Positions 1 through 12,909 are shown, counted from the first letter of the stretch. The stretch: 64,000 nt of DNA from Trichostrongylus colubriformis (GCA_963978905.1 OZ022260.1:40422259-40486258), one strand, 5' to 3'. Notes: generated by a model from the letters alone, not told the origin. Numbers and translations: made by a program.

Positions 1-60
1 TCCACCCAAGTCCGTAGACCACGCCCTATCAGGCGCTCCGAAAAGGACTGTATGAGTTTC
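1..60 (-). repeat. Fragment of short palindromic repeat K (GGGCGTGG family)
   Basis: The first 60 bases contain the reverse complement of the motif GATAGGGCGTGGCCTACGG. The same motif occurs at about 2239, 42718 and 55188, where it opens a short inverted repeat. Here only one arm is inside the window. Confidence 0.5.
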
Positions 61-2230
61 GATGGCATGGCAATGAGAGAACGGACATCTCACTAGCTCT
101 GAGGTGGGAAGCAACCCTTTTTCCACTTAGACTTGGGCAGAAAAACACGCTTCAATGTGCAGATTGACCCTTCAAATATCCCTCATAAAAGCTTAGCGTT
201 CAATTTCTTATAAAATGGCTCCCCTTCATGCGATAGCGCCTGAGTTTTTCCATCCTTCGTCTTGTGGTCCCCAAACCGCTTTTTCCAGAATGTCCCGCCC
301 TGATAAGCTAATCGATAATTTTCAGAAAAGATATTTCCGTTGAAGCAAACAGTACAATGCAAATATGTATAAAAGAAATACCGAAAGTGTATTGGAAAAA
401 TAATAAGCATATGCGTGATATAACAACAAAATATGAGCATATGAATGTAATATACTCGAAAATCACATATAAAATTAAAAATAAAAAGTATGAGAGCTAA
501 AAAAAAGCGAAAACGAAGAATTTTCTTCGAATCTGTCCAATTTTTTACAGTTTGCCCACTACTGCTCCGAAAAATTTGGATCATCGGAATCTTCAGTATA
601 AGAAGTGAAGAACAACTTGACATTGATTGATCCTTTTGAGGAGAGTAATGTATTGGACTGCCTTATAAAATCGAATGAGGGCTTGAAAGCGTACTAGCTC
701 TATACAAAGCTGAATTCTGGCACAAATGGTGCTTTGGTAATGCTCAGCGCTCAGTCAAACACGAATAAGTCTCAAACAAAGTGGAAAAAGATCAACGCGG
801 ATTTGTGGAAAAGGTGATAGAGGCAAAGCCGACACACTTACGAGGAGCACGGGTACGATACAGCATCCGCAGTCCCTGCGTTAGCTCTACATATTTCTGT
901 GATCGCTAACCGAGGAGGTGAAATGAGCCGCGGTCCACTTAAGGTAGCTGAAGACTGATGTCAGTGAGACATCAACTGTTAATGGGAGAAGGGATACTGT
1001 AATCGCGTTGGTGCATACATTCCATCTAGTCATTAGCTATTTCGTAACTTTTTCAAACAGTGCACATTGTCACAAGTCAGGCGATGGGTGTTATCCTTCG
1101 ATAAACAACAAAACCTCTCTATTACAACATTAGGTGCAGAAAAACCGGACTGATCGTATTGAGCGGTAAGTTTTTGGCTTGACACCAACGATTTTCCAGC
1201 CAATTTGCTGGTAGTGCGATCGGCCGGTTCCTTGTTCTCATCCGTCAGTATTGCAGATGAGGCACAGACGTCCCTTCGTTATATTGATGAAAGCAGAAAA
1301 TTTGTAGCATTACCGTATTCCTGGTGAAGGGTAGCTTTTGAGCTTTCCAAGTTTCAGTAATTTATCGAATAGGGAACCAATTTATCGCAAAACTTCACTG
1401 CAAAATTCATTAGTGGGTGATGGTCACGAGGTCCTATCATATTTCCAGATGTTCGGGAGTTATCACCTTGTCTATTGCTGGTCACCCATTAGGAGTTTCA
1501 GTAAAGAGGTGGGCGGGATACAGGCGCGGCATTTTTCGTGGTATTTAAATGATCGAGCAAAAGATGTGGGACTCTAGAACATACACAAAAAAAGCTCTGT
1601 TAAACTAAGAACGAAAGTTCAATTTTCAATGTGATCCTATAAACGTTATGCCGCAAGAGCCAAGCATGAGATGAACAATCCTTATAAGACATTGCAATTG
1701 AGGTGAAAAAGGAGTTTAATTTTTTTAAAGATTTTTGAAAATACCCCATTGAGTCTTCCTCGTAGCGATTTTTGGGCTGATCAGCTTTGACTAGGCGATA
1801 TAGCTCACGCATCAACGGCACTGGTTAAGAGCGGGCTACGCGTAAGTTAATCTGTAGAAGTAACTCAACAATCTCTCAGCAACCATAGCGCAGGACTTTT
1901 CTGAATTCCCACTTAACCTATTCATTGGTAGTACCTATGGTCATAGAAACGTGAGTCTACTCCTTTATGGTGCAGCCCGCTAACCGTTTCCTGCTTTTAG
2001 CGCATAACCTGATGAATGTTGGAGCTTAATATGTCTTGTTCGAAGTTTTGCAATGCAATATTAGAAAAACCCATTCACTCACTTTCCCACAACGTTAACC
2101 GTTCTATCCTAACCGTACTAATCTCCTGATAATTTCGTATATACGCACCATTCTAATGAGCAGACACTTACCACATCGTGAGCACTCAGTAGAATGGCTG
2201 TCGTTGTGCGTAGTATACTCCATTTCGGAG
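61..2230. other. No recognisable gene
   Basis: I see no conserved protein motif, RNA gene or clear transposon end in this stretch. The open frames are short and of low complexity, for example an A/T-rich one on the minus strand at 183-623. It is best treated as intergenic or decayed repeat DNA. Confidence 0.4.
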
Positions 2231-2238
2231 AGGTTGAC

Positions 2239-2360
2239 TGGGCGTGGTCTACGGACATGGGTGAGAGGCGAGAGTGAGAGTGCGTGGCAAGAGTGAGAAT
2301 ATGTGGCAGAGTGAGAGAGTTTGATACACTCTCACCCAATTCCGTAATCACTGCCCTATC
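2239..2360. mobile_element. Short palindromic element, repeat K
   Basis: The left side reads GGGCGTGGTCTACGGACATG followed by GGTGAGAG. The right side carries the inverted counterpart CTCTCACCCAATTCCGTAA. Purine-rich GAGAGTG-type repeats lie between the arms. Related copies sit at about 42718-42840 and 55188-55262, inside A blocks 2 and 3. It looks like a small non-autonomous inverted-repeat element; no target duplication was identified. Confidence 0.5.
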
Positions 2361-2454
2361 AGGGCTCCGAAAGGGACCGTAGGTGTTTAAATAGTTCGTG
2401 AGTGCTATCACAACGATAAAATAGCCTTAGATCAAGTATCCAGCACCAATAGGA

Positions 2455-2580
2455 TTCCTCTTACATTGAGCAGTTGATTTCCTCTATCACCTATCACAAT
2501 CACTCATTTGCGGAAGAACAGACATACACATCGACCTATCAACCGACATACAAAGTAAGTACTTTATATAATAAAGGGAG
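2455..2580 (-). repeat. Repeat H fragment (GTCTGTCC-type element end)
   Basis: The sequence has the signature cacaatcactcatttgcgga followed by GACAKAC-type repeats and then tatataataaaggg. The same signature occurs in inverted orientation at 15970-16260 and 16745-17145, and at the ends of the A blocks (28170-28300, 45300-45380, 59335-59440). It is a dispersed repeat end of unknown class. Confidence 0.45.
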
Positions 2581-3231
2581 AATGATCGTGTGATATCTAC
2601 CCTCCTTATCTATCTTAATCTGCCAATCGATAACCATACTTTGTACTAGGTATCAGTACAGTGCTACCTGATTTCTTTGAGAGATTATCCTAGTATGCCA
2701 ACAACACCAGTCATGGAAGGGGTGTGAGGGAGGGTTCATTCCACATTTCCCAAAAATCCCACTCGAGTCGCAGCACACGACTCTGTTCTGGTCAGTTGAA
2801 GCGCCTAGTGCATATTCAAAGAATAAACAAAAAAAACCAAAAATACAGTGAGCGGAAGTATGTTGAATACGGTTATATGTGGATCGTTCTGTGCTTCAGC
2901 AAATCTAACTGGCTCTGGCCTGTCGATTTGCCGTTACTAATTGAATTCGCCGACAAATGTCACGGATGTCTTCTTACAGTCGTGGACACGATTCCACATG
3001 GGCGACTTGGACGTGACTATTATGTCGCGGCCGCTCGTCACCTTTCGGTGTTCCTTTATTAGAAGAGATTTTCCTATGATTGAGTGTCGCACTGAGTGAA
3101 CTGTTCCAGATGGAACGACAAGACGGATTTGATATTGAGTCGTGGCCTCCTAGGTATAAACTGCAGCTAGTTCAGCAGCAAGGACAGTGCCACTCACTTC
3201 CTCGATGTTTTCTAGATGCTCATTCAATATA

Positions 3232-3683
3232 CACTAGCGCTCAAAAGTATTCGGCCAAACACTTTTTGTCATAACTTTTTTTATACTTGACCAAATTTGA
3301 CAAAATTTTACTTTTTCTCAAAAATTTGACAAGACTTTACTACCAGACCACCGAAAAAAAGTAAAAGGCTTGGCCGAGAAAAACGGAATTCTTTACAAAA
3401 ACAAAATGAGCAAGCCTCAGAGAACATCAATATTCTGTAGAAAGACCACGAATTTTTTATGACAGCGGCACAGCGGGACGGCATAGGGATGGCACTCCGA
3501 AAACAAATAATTGCATTGAACTATGTAGCATACACCTTTGAGCGCCAAAATAGTATATTGAGTATGCAGTGTCTCCAAGTACAACATACTAAAATTTCTC
3601 TTAGATTGGTCCAGTCGCAAAAAAGCTACAAGTGAAAAACCCAAGTAAAAAACCATTTGGCCGGATACTTTTGAGCGCTACTG
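3232..3683. mobile_element. Tc1-like non-autonomous element (MITE), 452 bp
   Basis: The left end reads CACTAGCGCTCAAAAGTATT and the right end is its near-perfect inverse, AATACTTTTGAGCGCTACTG with small changes. Both ends continue into GGCCAAA/TTTGGCC. TA dinucleotides flank the element at 3230-3231 and 3684-3685, as expected for the Tc1/mariner superfamily. The interior has no transposase, so it would depend on a transposase in trans. Superfamily placement rests on the TA duplication and the terminal sequence style. Confidence 0.6.
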
Positions 3684-4014
3684 TATATCCACTATTCAAA
3701 TGAACAAGGGAGAGGGGGGAGGGGGGCGTGGGGCAGCTTGAGTTTCGCAAAAAATCTCCTGCAGACTCGAATATCGGAACAGCATCAAGCAAAGTTGAGT
3801 TGAGTTCTTAGCAATGACAGGCTTCTGTCGATGGATCTTCGACGGAATATCGCTTTTGGATTGGAAAGGGGTGCTCATATGTATTTAGGATTCGAGAAGA
3901 GTTGTAAATTTCGAGTTTTTTCCCCTGCAAAAGGATCGATCCTGATTCTCAAGGTGGGTCATCTTCTAGCATGGTAGGGGGAAGGGCCGCGGCTGTCTCT
4001 CTCCAAGTTCAGCC

Positions 4015-6006
4015 ATTTCACTTTCCCTCACGCGCGTGCTCGTGTCGCGGTTTTCTCAGTGGAGCGCATAATATTCTTGCGTGGGGAACCTTACAATGCA
4101 TGTATCGTATTTGGGGGACCATTTCAGTGAACAGTATGGAGTTCTCTGCAAGTACTGCCATTCCATTTTCTCGCGTGCGTCCACATTGGAACGCAAACCG
4201 GAATACGCACACTCGTACACTACGTCCTTGTGGACGAAAGTAAAAGAAGTAGTGAATATGAACGTCGCGGTGCTTAGTAATACGATGATGAAGAAAAAAG
4301 GGAAGGAAACGGTCAAAAACCCGAGAAACAAGACCCCTTCCCACCGTTGGTTCTCGACGTGGACGACATTTCCTTCAAGAGGCGGGTAGTCTGGACTAGT
4401 TTTTCATTGGCATGGTGCCAAGTAAACACAAGGGAATTATTGTTCATCCGACAGCATCTTTTTCCTGGAGTGAGCTTCAGGCTTAAACTGCGAAAGCGCG
4501 CTCCAATACCTTCGATCTCACCGCATATCCTTGGCCGCTCTCTTCGTAGTCTACCAGGAACTACGTCGCTTGGAGGCGGGGTCTGTTACCCAAGGCGTCA
4601 AGTGTTATCCGTTGCGCCGTTTCCCCAGCTCGGAGGCGCACTTTTTCATCGAGATTTTGCTTCAGATAGCCTTCTTAGACCTATAATTTCCATGGCGACT
4701 TCTTTCAGGGATTTCTCAATAACCACATTACCTCTAATGCTGTCTTTGAACGGTTGGTAAGATTCTCTCTTGCGCGGTTGCTACCTGTGTGAGATGCTCA
4801 CAATGCATATGTTGGAGTTGAGAAAAGTTATGTGTCTTCGAATTCGTTTTCTCCTTTCTGTTCAGAAAGTCATCCTTTCTGTTTAGATGCTTATTATGGA
4901 GAATGACTTCTAGAAATATTCATAATTTTGACTCTCGTGTACCCTACTGTGTAAGCAAAATGTGATTTCTTCAGGTAGTGGAAGCGGATATGAATGTGAT
5001 GTTAGCCTCTACCTAGGGAAAAAGAAGGAGCTCCGGGGTGGCTGACCCGTTGCCCCGTGCATGGATTGGTTTCTCACGTGACAGGTGGTTCACTCACACT
5101 GAGCTCCTTTCCTGTCTCTAGACTCTTAGAACTGATTTGTTGGGAATGATTGGAGTGAATGTAAAGGAAGTGGATATGGTATGAAAATGAGCAAACTAAA
5201 AATCCTGAAAATGAATTGCATATCCATACAATTTTAATGAAAAATTGTGATCATACAGAAAGTGCAATCAAATTTTTGTTAAGTACAGTACGGAAACTGC
5301 TCATGCAATGCTTTCCGTACTTTACGAACACAACACACTCAAAAATTAGCTTAAGGGATTGCGAAAAGAATCTATCTGTCCATTTGGTTTACAGAAAGTT
5401 ATGAATCGAAGGTTGGTGCTAATATAGTAGTTGAGGGTGAACACTGTAATGAGCTCGACGTTCATCATTGTTTTTGCCTTTGTTTTAGTATAAGACTTAG
5501 TTGAGGGATAAATCCTCTATTAAATCAGGCTCACGTTAGGGTACACATAAGTCAAAAAACTAACGATTATAGGATGAATAGGGTGAGGAACAAGCGTGTA
5601 AAGGAGTTCCTCCCCCTCCCCTCTCCGGCACCCTAACTACATTAGCACCCAAAATTTTGATATTGCTTAGACAACTCACAATCCATAAGGTACAGTAATC
5701 TTTAATCAAGTATACCCAAAATATGATTTCGATAATTCATCGGATTTTTATGAAACACTTATGCAGAACCAACAAAACAAGCTGGAAAGTCTTGCGGTAT
5801 CCTGGAATTAATTTGATTGTGCACCTGTTTCGCGGAAGGATTTCCAATTTAACATCTCAATTGCAGTCGAAACCGAACTCCAAACTGTTCACACCAATGG
5901 TCTTCCAGACACGATACATGCATTGTAAAATTCCTCACGTGAGAGTATTATGCGCTCCAGTGAGAAAACCGCGACGCGACCTCGCGTACGGGAGGAAATG
6001 AAAAGG
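4015..6006. mobile_element. Inverted-repeat element J with ~120-bp arms
   Basis: Bases 4015-4140 and 5881-6006 are inverted copies of each other. They share, in opposite orientation, gtcgcggttttctca, gcgcataatattc and caatgcatgtatcgt. The 2.0-kb span includes a C repeat (4228-4755) and about 1.1 kb (4756-5880) in which I see no gene. Either it is a large non-autonomous DNA transposon that later took up C, or two fragments facing each other. No target-site duplication was identified. Confidence 0.45.
4228..4755 (+). mobile_element. Repeat C copy 1
   Basis: The copy runs from the signature cgaaagtaaaagaagtagtg through gtcaagaggcgggtagtc and gcgaaagcgcgc-like stretches to ccacattacctctaatgctg. 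The same order occurs at 32241-33515, 38983-39506, 40690-41020 and, inverted, 52679-53213. The family ends in CAGCATTAGGGG / CCCCTAATGCTG inverted termini. The interior is rich in CpG and has no recognisable coding content, so this is a non-autonomous DNA element. Confidence 0.6.
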
Positions 6007-7450
6007 CAGTACCTTTAGAAAATAGCCGCGATCGGGGGAGGGGGGTTTCGAGAGAAAACTCCCCAAGTAATCGCCAACGACCACTTATTCGTAGTGATGT
6101 TTTGGGGCTGTAAGGTGGTTATAGGAAAGGTCACCAATCGATGATCATTTACTAAGTAACAAAACTATGATTATCAAATTACTTTGTAACTCTGTATACC
6201 AGCAACACCAATATGTGAAGGGAGAGTCATGTTCTCGGAGTAGGTTCAAAGGAGGTATGAGGAATCATATTTCTCAAAAAATTCCCCTAGCGCAGTATTT
6301 GGCCCTAGAGACTACTCCTGCAAAAAAAAAAAATTCAAACGTTACTATATAGATTCTACAGCTTCATGACAGCGGATGCTTAATGATCGGAATTACTACA
6401 CATTGAAAAACAGTCCATAAACAGACAATCGATCTCCTTCAGATTTTGAAGATAAATTATAAGTTACGTATAAACGATCTAGGAGTTATAGCAAGTGTAC
6501 GTCTCTGATATTAGTTTTGGAATATACCTAAAAGGAGTCGCATCAAGAAAGCGAAAAGCCGATACTTGAAAGAGAGGCTGCTGCACCTCAAGTACAGCCG
6601 GCGGCTTCTGTGAGCTTGTGGACGATTCCCTAAGCGCTTAGATAAACAACAAGTTTTTTTTTACCAATGGCTCCCTTTCGCATCCTTCGCTATGACGCTT
6701 GCGTTGTTCACCGAAAATCGGGTGAGCAAAACCAGAGTAGCTTCCTATCCGGAGAGATCCGCCATTCCTCGAATGTCGTCGATGCAAAGTGGGCGATACA
6801 ACCAGGAACGAACGTTGACTGAGGAATCTTGAAGTAGTAAAGACAGCCATCCCATGGGTCGATAGGGGGCATGGTCGTATTTGGCTTGGTGAGCCCGGGT
6901 TGAGAAATCCTCAACAGCCGGTTGCCACTATTCATGCATGATGTGAAAAATCTGGCACAATGAGGAAGTTGGGAGATGTGATCTGCGTCAAGTATATACT
7001 TTGGTTATGCTTCGGATCTTTTTCACACCCATTATCAAACCGATTCATCTATCTCATCTTTTTTCCGGTTAAGCATTCCAGTTGGATTCCATGAATTTCG
7101 TTCGGAACCTACTCTAGAGTTAGAAGCAGACAACAGGAGGTAATTGAGAATGAGCAGTATTCTGCAGAAAAGGAGAAGAAACTGAAATGAGAAGTGACCA
7201 ACTCGACATTATTCAGATCCGCCACAGCCGCTGCCCACTGGGCCGTTTTCTTTGTCAGCTTTGGGATCTTGGAATTCTCCATGACCGCATATAGCCACAG
7301 ATCCAACCCTTCCAAATTGCTGGATACGATTCGCACGCGCATGAATGATGTGAGGCACTGCCCTTTCGGGTCGAAGCACTTTCGGTATGCAAATTAGCTA
7401 CCCCTTCAATGCTGCCAAACCATCACATGCTTACATGTAGGTGTCGCACA
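6007..7450. other. No recognisable gene
   Basis: Only short open frames without known motifs are present. The stretch lies between element J and the retroelement relic that starts near 7459. Confidence 0.35.
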
Positions 7451-7458
7451 TGCGAATT

Positions 7459-8363
7459 TTATGTCTCGATTAATTCCAAGCATGCACACCTTCGAATTCT
7501 CCCCGTAATAGCTTCAGTGCTATCAGGTAGCTTCAGCAATCGAACGTGATCCCGTAGGTGAGTGCCACAGTCACCGCATGTTCTGAACGACCGACAAATT
7601 TCAACTGTTATCCTGTGCTGTGCTTGGAGCGCTGCCTCCAGATTTGGTGCTGAATAGAATTCTTCTGGTCCAGTCTCCTCTGGGAGACAGCTGTTCATCC
7701 CGTACTTACGGATCTTATTCAGCTCTCGCTGGTTGATCCGCGTGTACCATATACGGACATTTCGATTGGCCATATCTTTTCCTTTCAGATCCCTAACTAT
7801 AATGTCGATCCTGTCATGTCTCAAATTCCTCGTTGTCAGGATCCGATCGTTGCAATGTATAATCACCTTGTTTCTCCCACAGTGTGGAACGTGGGTGTTA
7901 AAATCACGGGAACTAGGACCACATTTCCTTTTGAGGGAATGATAAATCACTCGGGCCGCATCACCATGCTGTTCTATCATCTTTGTTCATCAGTGATCAT
8001 GCAGAGACTAAATGCTCTGCTGTTTCTCTCGCAAACACATTCAACACAGCTGATTGCTATTAGGCCTAATCGATTGGCTTGACGCACTTGTTGTCGGAAG
8101 AGAGCCTTCCTTTGCGGCTCAAATGTTCCGTAAGACTTCCAAAAACACCCAACCAGTTTGCAGATTAAGAATTGCTCACCAATCTCGTCGTTCCTGATCA
8201 ATCTACTCGCCACCTCTCGTTGTTCCCATTCACATATTCGCGTGTGAGACCATCGCTCATGAACAAAGCCTGAAATTGCTCGAAGAATACCTGTGGCTGT
8301 GTCGAATGTGCGTTTTCTTAAGCGAATGCAAGCTTGATCGAGGCGGGTCACTCCATTTTTCAA
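7459..8363 (-). pseudogene. C-terminal part of R2/NeSL-like non-LTR retrotransposon (restriction-like endonuclease region)
   Basis: Two adjacent minus-strand frames (8363 to 7977, then 7980 to 7459) read as one broken protein. The second contains ARVIYHSLKRKCG, NDRILTTRNLRHDR and DIIVRDL, then a KIRKYGMNSCLP stretch. This order resembles the end of R2-clade retrotransposon proteins, where an RPDI-type acidic residue and a lysine-bearing strand form a restriction-enzyme-like endonuclease that nicks the target site. The frame break at 7977-7980 and replacements at expected catalytic positions mark it as dead. The matching reverse transcriptase lies 2 kb upstream on the same strand (10250-10900). 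The clade call is from pattern memory and needs a profile search. Confidence 0.45.
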
Positions 8364-8595
8364 CCTGTTCTCCGTGAGTACGGAGACGAAGTCGGACGTG
8401 AGTGATCGTTTGCTTCTGCTGCAAGACTTTCACATTGTGTACATGGTATGTTCCATTTTCTCTTCAAGGGACTCAACCCAAGTTCTCCCTCTTCATTCTA
8501 ACATACAGTAGCGGTGTACCGCGTGCAGACTTTGCGATTGTGCGATTTTGTCTTTCTTGCAGTATTTTCTTTAGTGTTGGAACCTCAGGGTGAGT

Positions 8596-8790
8596 TTACT
8601 TCTTCATGTTGCTTGGGTTTCTCTGTGTGATCCTGACACGATGTCGGAACCGCCAGAGCAGATGAAGCGATTGGTGGTTTAGAGTCTCAGAAGTGAACCT
8701 CGCACCACGTTCAGGTCTCCGAAGACGACGATTCAGTCGAAACATTAGGCCATTTCTATAAGTGTTCCACCAATCAACCTCAAAATGCAC
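8596..8790 (-). pseudogene. Open frame within the R2-like relic, unrecognised
   Basis: A 64-codon minus-strand frame rich in Arg, Asn and Trp (WWNTYRNGLMFRLNRRLRR) sits between the reverse transcriptase and endonuclease pieces. Its position and strand fit the linker or thumb region of the same retroelement. No motif proves this. Confidence 0.25.
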
Positions 8791-9369
8791 AAACTAAATG
8801 TGAACAATTTTCTTTCGTTTTTTTATTTGTACGTTAACCGTTGTAGTCGTACATGTTGTCCATTGCAATTGATTTACAATCACTATGCATCTTAGCAGTT
8901 GCCATTAATGTTTACTTGTATTTTGTAATCTATATTTATTTACTTTTCCAAAGTCGATGTTTTTATTCGATGTGATTCAATTGTCGATGTTATTTTTCGA
9001 TTTTTTGAGATATTGAGGATGTTATTTTTTCACCAGGCGGAAATTCTCAGTCAGTTCACTTACGATCATATACTGTTCATAGCACTGCCATTGTGTTATG
9101 CATACAGTCAAAAGACAGTTCGCGACACATTACTGAAACAAGGGTTTGAAAATACTGCGCAATTCTGTAACTTTTCGATTCCAAGGTGATGTAGTGAGAG
9201 GAGTTCAACTCTTCTTCCACCTAGTTATGCTCATGGTTTTCAGAGCAGAGGGGTTTGTGGTAAAGAGTGCAGGGAAGTACTGAAGAATCTTCGCCAAAGC
9301 TGACAGCTACGAACAGACACGAAGTTCTTATAAGTAGAGAAAGAAGCTCTAAGTAATCACAAGGAATCA

Positions 9370-9610
9370 GTAAAAACTTAGATAAATGGTGAGCACACTT
9401 TAGCATCAACTTATCCAAAACATTATAGACACAAAAAAGGTAAGTGCATTATTACGGGTGAAAAAGGAAGCGACACGAGAAGAACTCACTTTTTCAAAAA
9501 AAATGATAAGCACTCTCGAACATCAACCTACCCAAGAAACTAGAAAGACACAAGGAAAAGGTATGTGCATTAAGGGTGAGAAGGTAGCGATAACGAGGAG
9601 AACTCGAATG
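9370..9610. repeat. Two-copy direct repeat, ~120-bp period
   Basis: Motifs recur in the same order about 120 bases apart: gataartggtgagcac-like, then tcaac..tccaa/cccaa, then gacacaa..aaggtaagtgcatta / aaggtatgtgcatta, then gagaagaactc / gaggagaactc. The copies differ by point changes and small indels, so it is an old tandem duplication in noncoding DNA. Confidence 0.5.
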
Positions 9611-10249
9611 GACTGATTACCGAAATTCCGTCCGGTGAAAAATGACATCCATTTTTCAAGAAACCAAAAATTAAAACTTCAACAAATCAAAGCAAATCTA
9701 ATAAGAAAGCATCGACTCCGAAAAGGTGAAAATATGAGTTGCAAAAAAGAAATAAACTTCAACAGCAATTAATATGACGCATAGTGATTGTAAAAACAAT
9801 ATGTACAATACAATAAAGTTACCATGGACAATATGTACAACTAAACATGAATCTAATGATCAGCACGTTCATAATACAAAATGCCGAAGAAATCCTGCAA
9901 GAAAGGCAAAATCATCGTGAAATCGCAAAGTCTGAAGCGGCCGTACACAGCTGTACCCAGATCGCATGTGCGATTCTGCTAGCAGCTTGCGCACGCTTTC
10001 ATCGAACACTCTTGTTACCTGTTTCAAAAATTATGCATGAGATAGCATACTTTAACTTTGGGAGCACCACGTGGTTATACCCATCAATCTTGTGGAGAAG
10101 AGTGAGGCTGCTATGCATAATCCTTCGCGCTGTGGACATAGCATTTTCGCTCACTCGTAACCACAGGTGATCAGACCATGCTGATGAGAGTGTTCTGCTC
10201 CGCTTACAAGTGCTTGTAGAGCGAATTTGTACCAAGAATAGGTATTTCG

Positions 10250-10900
10250 TCAATTCCTGCTGCCATAATCTGGGGCGCTGGCATATGCAGCGAATGTACT
10301 GCACTCTATTGAGATTCCTGCAGAGTCCCTACTCCGCAGCGGCCCTTTGTTGCCCTCTTTCACAGTATCAATCCATCTGGACAAGTAAACTTTCAAGTCA
10401 TCTCTATAGAACAGATGATTGATTTCCAGAAGCCCATCCGCCAGCGTTAACGACCCAGTAGATGTTCGATACGGGTATACGTTGCCGCGTAGCCACTTCG
10501 ATATGGGCGTCATTGCGATGCAGAGGAGAAGAGGCTTCGCGTGTCGCTTTGCTCACTCCTCTCCGGACCTCCAGGATTCACTCTTATCCAGCTTCCCGCT
10601 CTGGAATTCAAAGCAGCGGACATTTGCTTAGACATTATGACCAAAAGTAGCTGTCTCGTAGGAGAGGCTACTCCGGCTCGAGCTAGTATCCATTTAATCA
10701 CTCTGTGGGAAAGCAAGTCGATGGTCATGCCCCACCAGGAGTATGCAGAGCGTTTTTACGTCAGGTCGTGCTTGCAGGTTGTCTGGTGCAAAAGTGCCTA
10801 TGAGTGCATCCTCAGACCCTTGCGTAAGGCAAGTGGCTCTTTGGGAAGCACGTCTCCCATACACTTGAGTATCTTGAGCGGTCATAGCTGTCAAAATCTC
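10250..10900 (-). pseudogene. Reverse transcriptase domain relic of R2/NeSL-like non-LTR retrotransposon
   Basis: On the minus strand, PLLLCIAMTPISKWL (RT motif B region, end of one frame into the next near 10510-10590) is followed by YRTSTGSLTL and then HLFYRDDLKVYL near 10390-10420. The last is RT motif C, the two-aspartate active site. The DD pair is kept, although the residue before it is Arg rather than the usual Ala, Val or Met. Frameshifts separate this from more N-terminal RT pieces at 10694-11044, which include IPKWLWHTCLDPKRLL. The domain would copy element RNA at a nicked chromosomal target. Several stops and frame changes make it non-functional. Confidence 0.6.
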
Positions 10901-11482
10901 AAAGCATGAGTTTAGACATGCTAACAGAAATCTCCAGAGCCGTGGACATTCGAGCAACCTTTTGGGATCAAGACAAGTGTGCCATAACCATTTTGGGATG
11001 ATCCTGTGAGATGCGCGTGTTGCGTTTTCGCACCACGCTTTCAATCGGCTCTCAATCTCCGCCTGCCGCTTCTCAAGGTTTCACTTTGCCAAACACCCCC
11101 GCCCAGTCCTCCCACGACAGGTCCTTGGCTTCCCCGAGCACGGTACGGTGCTCACTGCGGGTCTACGATTTTGGGTCGTCAGAAGGCTGTAATGATGCAA
11201 TTCACCAACAATGAATTTCCTTTGCTCTCGCACCTCCGCAACTAGTACGTCTGACTCCTCTCCTTGTGGTTCTCTGGCGACAGCGGGGCATCCATGCTGT
11301 CGCTCTCTTGGCCGCCTTATAGCATCTTGCTTTGTTTTTATATCAAAGTTTACAATGCTCAGCTTATCCTTGAATCCGATCAGAAGTCGCTGAAACTCGC
11401 CGGCCTTTGTGATTCTGGGCACCCTCAGAAGTTCAAGGTACTGCCCGCACCTCCATTGCTTGCCCTCCTCTGCTGAGCTCAT
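10901..11482 (-). pseudogene. Probable N-terminal remainder of the same retroelement
   Basis: A 133-codon minus-strand frame (11482 to 11081) contains RVPRITKAGEFQRLLIGFKD and a basic tail. It lies directly upstream of the RT pieces on the same strand, with no gap large enough for another gene. I do not recognise a domain; assignment to the retroelement is by position only. Confidence 0.3.
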
Positions 11483-11499
11483 GCGTCAGCACATGGTTC

Positions 11500-12900
11500 T
11501 CATGAGAGTCTTTCAGCACCTTCGTTTCCCTCACCTTCTGGTAGGAGGTTCACCAGCCTTCCCATATTAATCATCCAACACATCCAACAGCAAGGTAGTG
11601 ATAGCTTATCCAACAGCGTGTACTGCAGCGTTTGAGGCTTGAGGAAAAGGACAGGAATGATTGAAAAGCGAAGTGATCAACTGGACATTAGTCAGGGAGT
11701 GTACTGGTCAATAATGAGCACATTATGGAGGTTGTGCAACTCGAATAAAAAATTAAAATTATATTCCTATCTTGCGAAGTTGAGAAGAGAACTACTACGT
11801 TTTTCTTGACCACATGTTGCCATATTGCCATGTCTAATCTCTTGGAAGCTTGACGCAAGTCCTTGTCTTTGTTTCTTGTTGATAAGTGGCTGTAAGTTCA
11901 ATTCTACCCTGTTCTTCAGTGTATTCAGCCTGAGCTCGCATGACTGACGCACGCCTCCTTGCAAGGCATGGAATCCGGTGATGGGACTATGGTAACCTAG
12001 AAACGGAGTTTGTCAAAAGCGGTGGTTAAGTGGCTGACTGCAGAGGAAAAATACGTCATGCATTCGGGGACACCTGCGGTCCAAGCATGAAAGCGACATG
12101 TGGCACGTTTGAAGCGACTCAGCAAAGCCCATGCGCTATCCGTGGCTCTTGTGCAGCCCTTCTCCTTCAGAAAGTATGCTGTACGCCGCGTATGGCGTGC
12201 TCCAGACATCAGAGATCTGCGTCGTCTCAATCGATGCTCTTAGATACGCCCTACAAAATGGCCAACGCGAAGAGTAGATAGGAAAATACGGATTGAACTT
12301 GTTTAATTGTTCACACTTCCATTTTTTTCCTCACTGCTGTACTATTTCGCACCTCGGATCCCACCAGAAACTGTAAATTCTCTTGTTGCCTCAAGGATAT
12401 GTCCATAGAGGCTTCTTCTGAACAACTCGCGGGATACAGTTCATGAGTGACTGAAGGGAACGGAAAGAGGGAATAATCTCGTGTGCTCTAAATGAGATAG
12501 GATATGCCCGCGGAATACTTGCCGAGGTTCACGTTCATCTCCTGTTTTTCGAGTCAAAAATATTTACCTCCATTATGAGCTCTTCAAGGCAGTGATGCTT
12601 ACGTATGGCGTATCACTTAAAATTTTGTGGCAATCAATCGAGGGCTTTTCTCAAGAAAGCAAAGTGCAAAGATATTGTTATCGAGGATTATTTGTTTTCT
12701 ACATGCATTTCGAGCATTCTTGAGAAGACGGAGAGCGCGAATGGCTTATATAGTGCCACATCAGGCTATATACTCGATCCAGTTTCAGGAAAGCTGAACC
12801 ATTTATAAGAAGTCATCAGTAATATGCCCACAAACTTTCATGCTGTATGAGAGCAGACAAATTAGACGATGGTTCAAGCACTCTGCATGAATTGCTGTTT
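11500..12900. other. No recognisable gene
   Basis: Open frames at 11997-12230 (minus), 12030-12281 (plus) and 12605-12808 (plus) have no motifs I can place. They may be further retroelement debris. Confidence 0.3.
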
Positions 12901-12909
12901 ACTCCATTT

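Noticed and set aside
183..623. 146-codon minus-strand frame with hydrophobic stretch
   Set aside because: Low-complexity A/T-rich DNA yields Phe/Ile/Tyr runs that mimic membrane segments.
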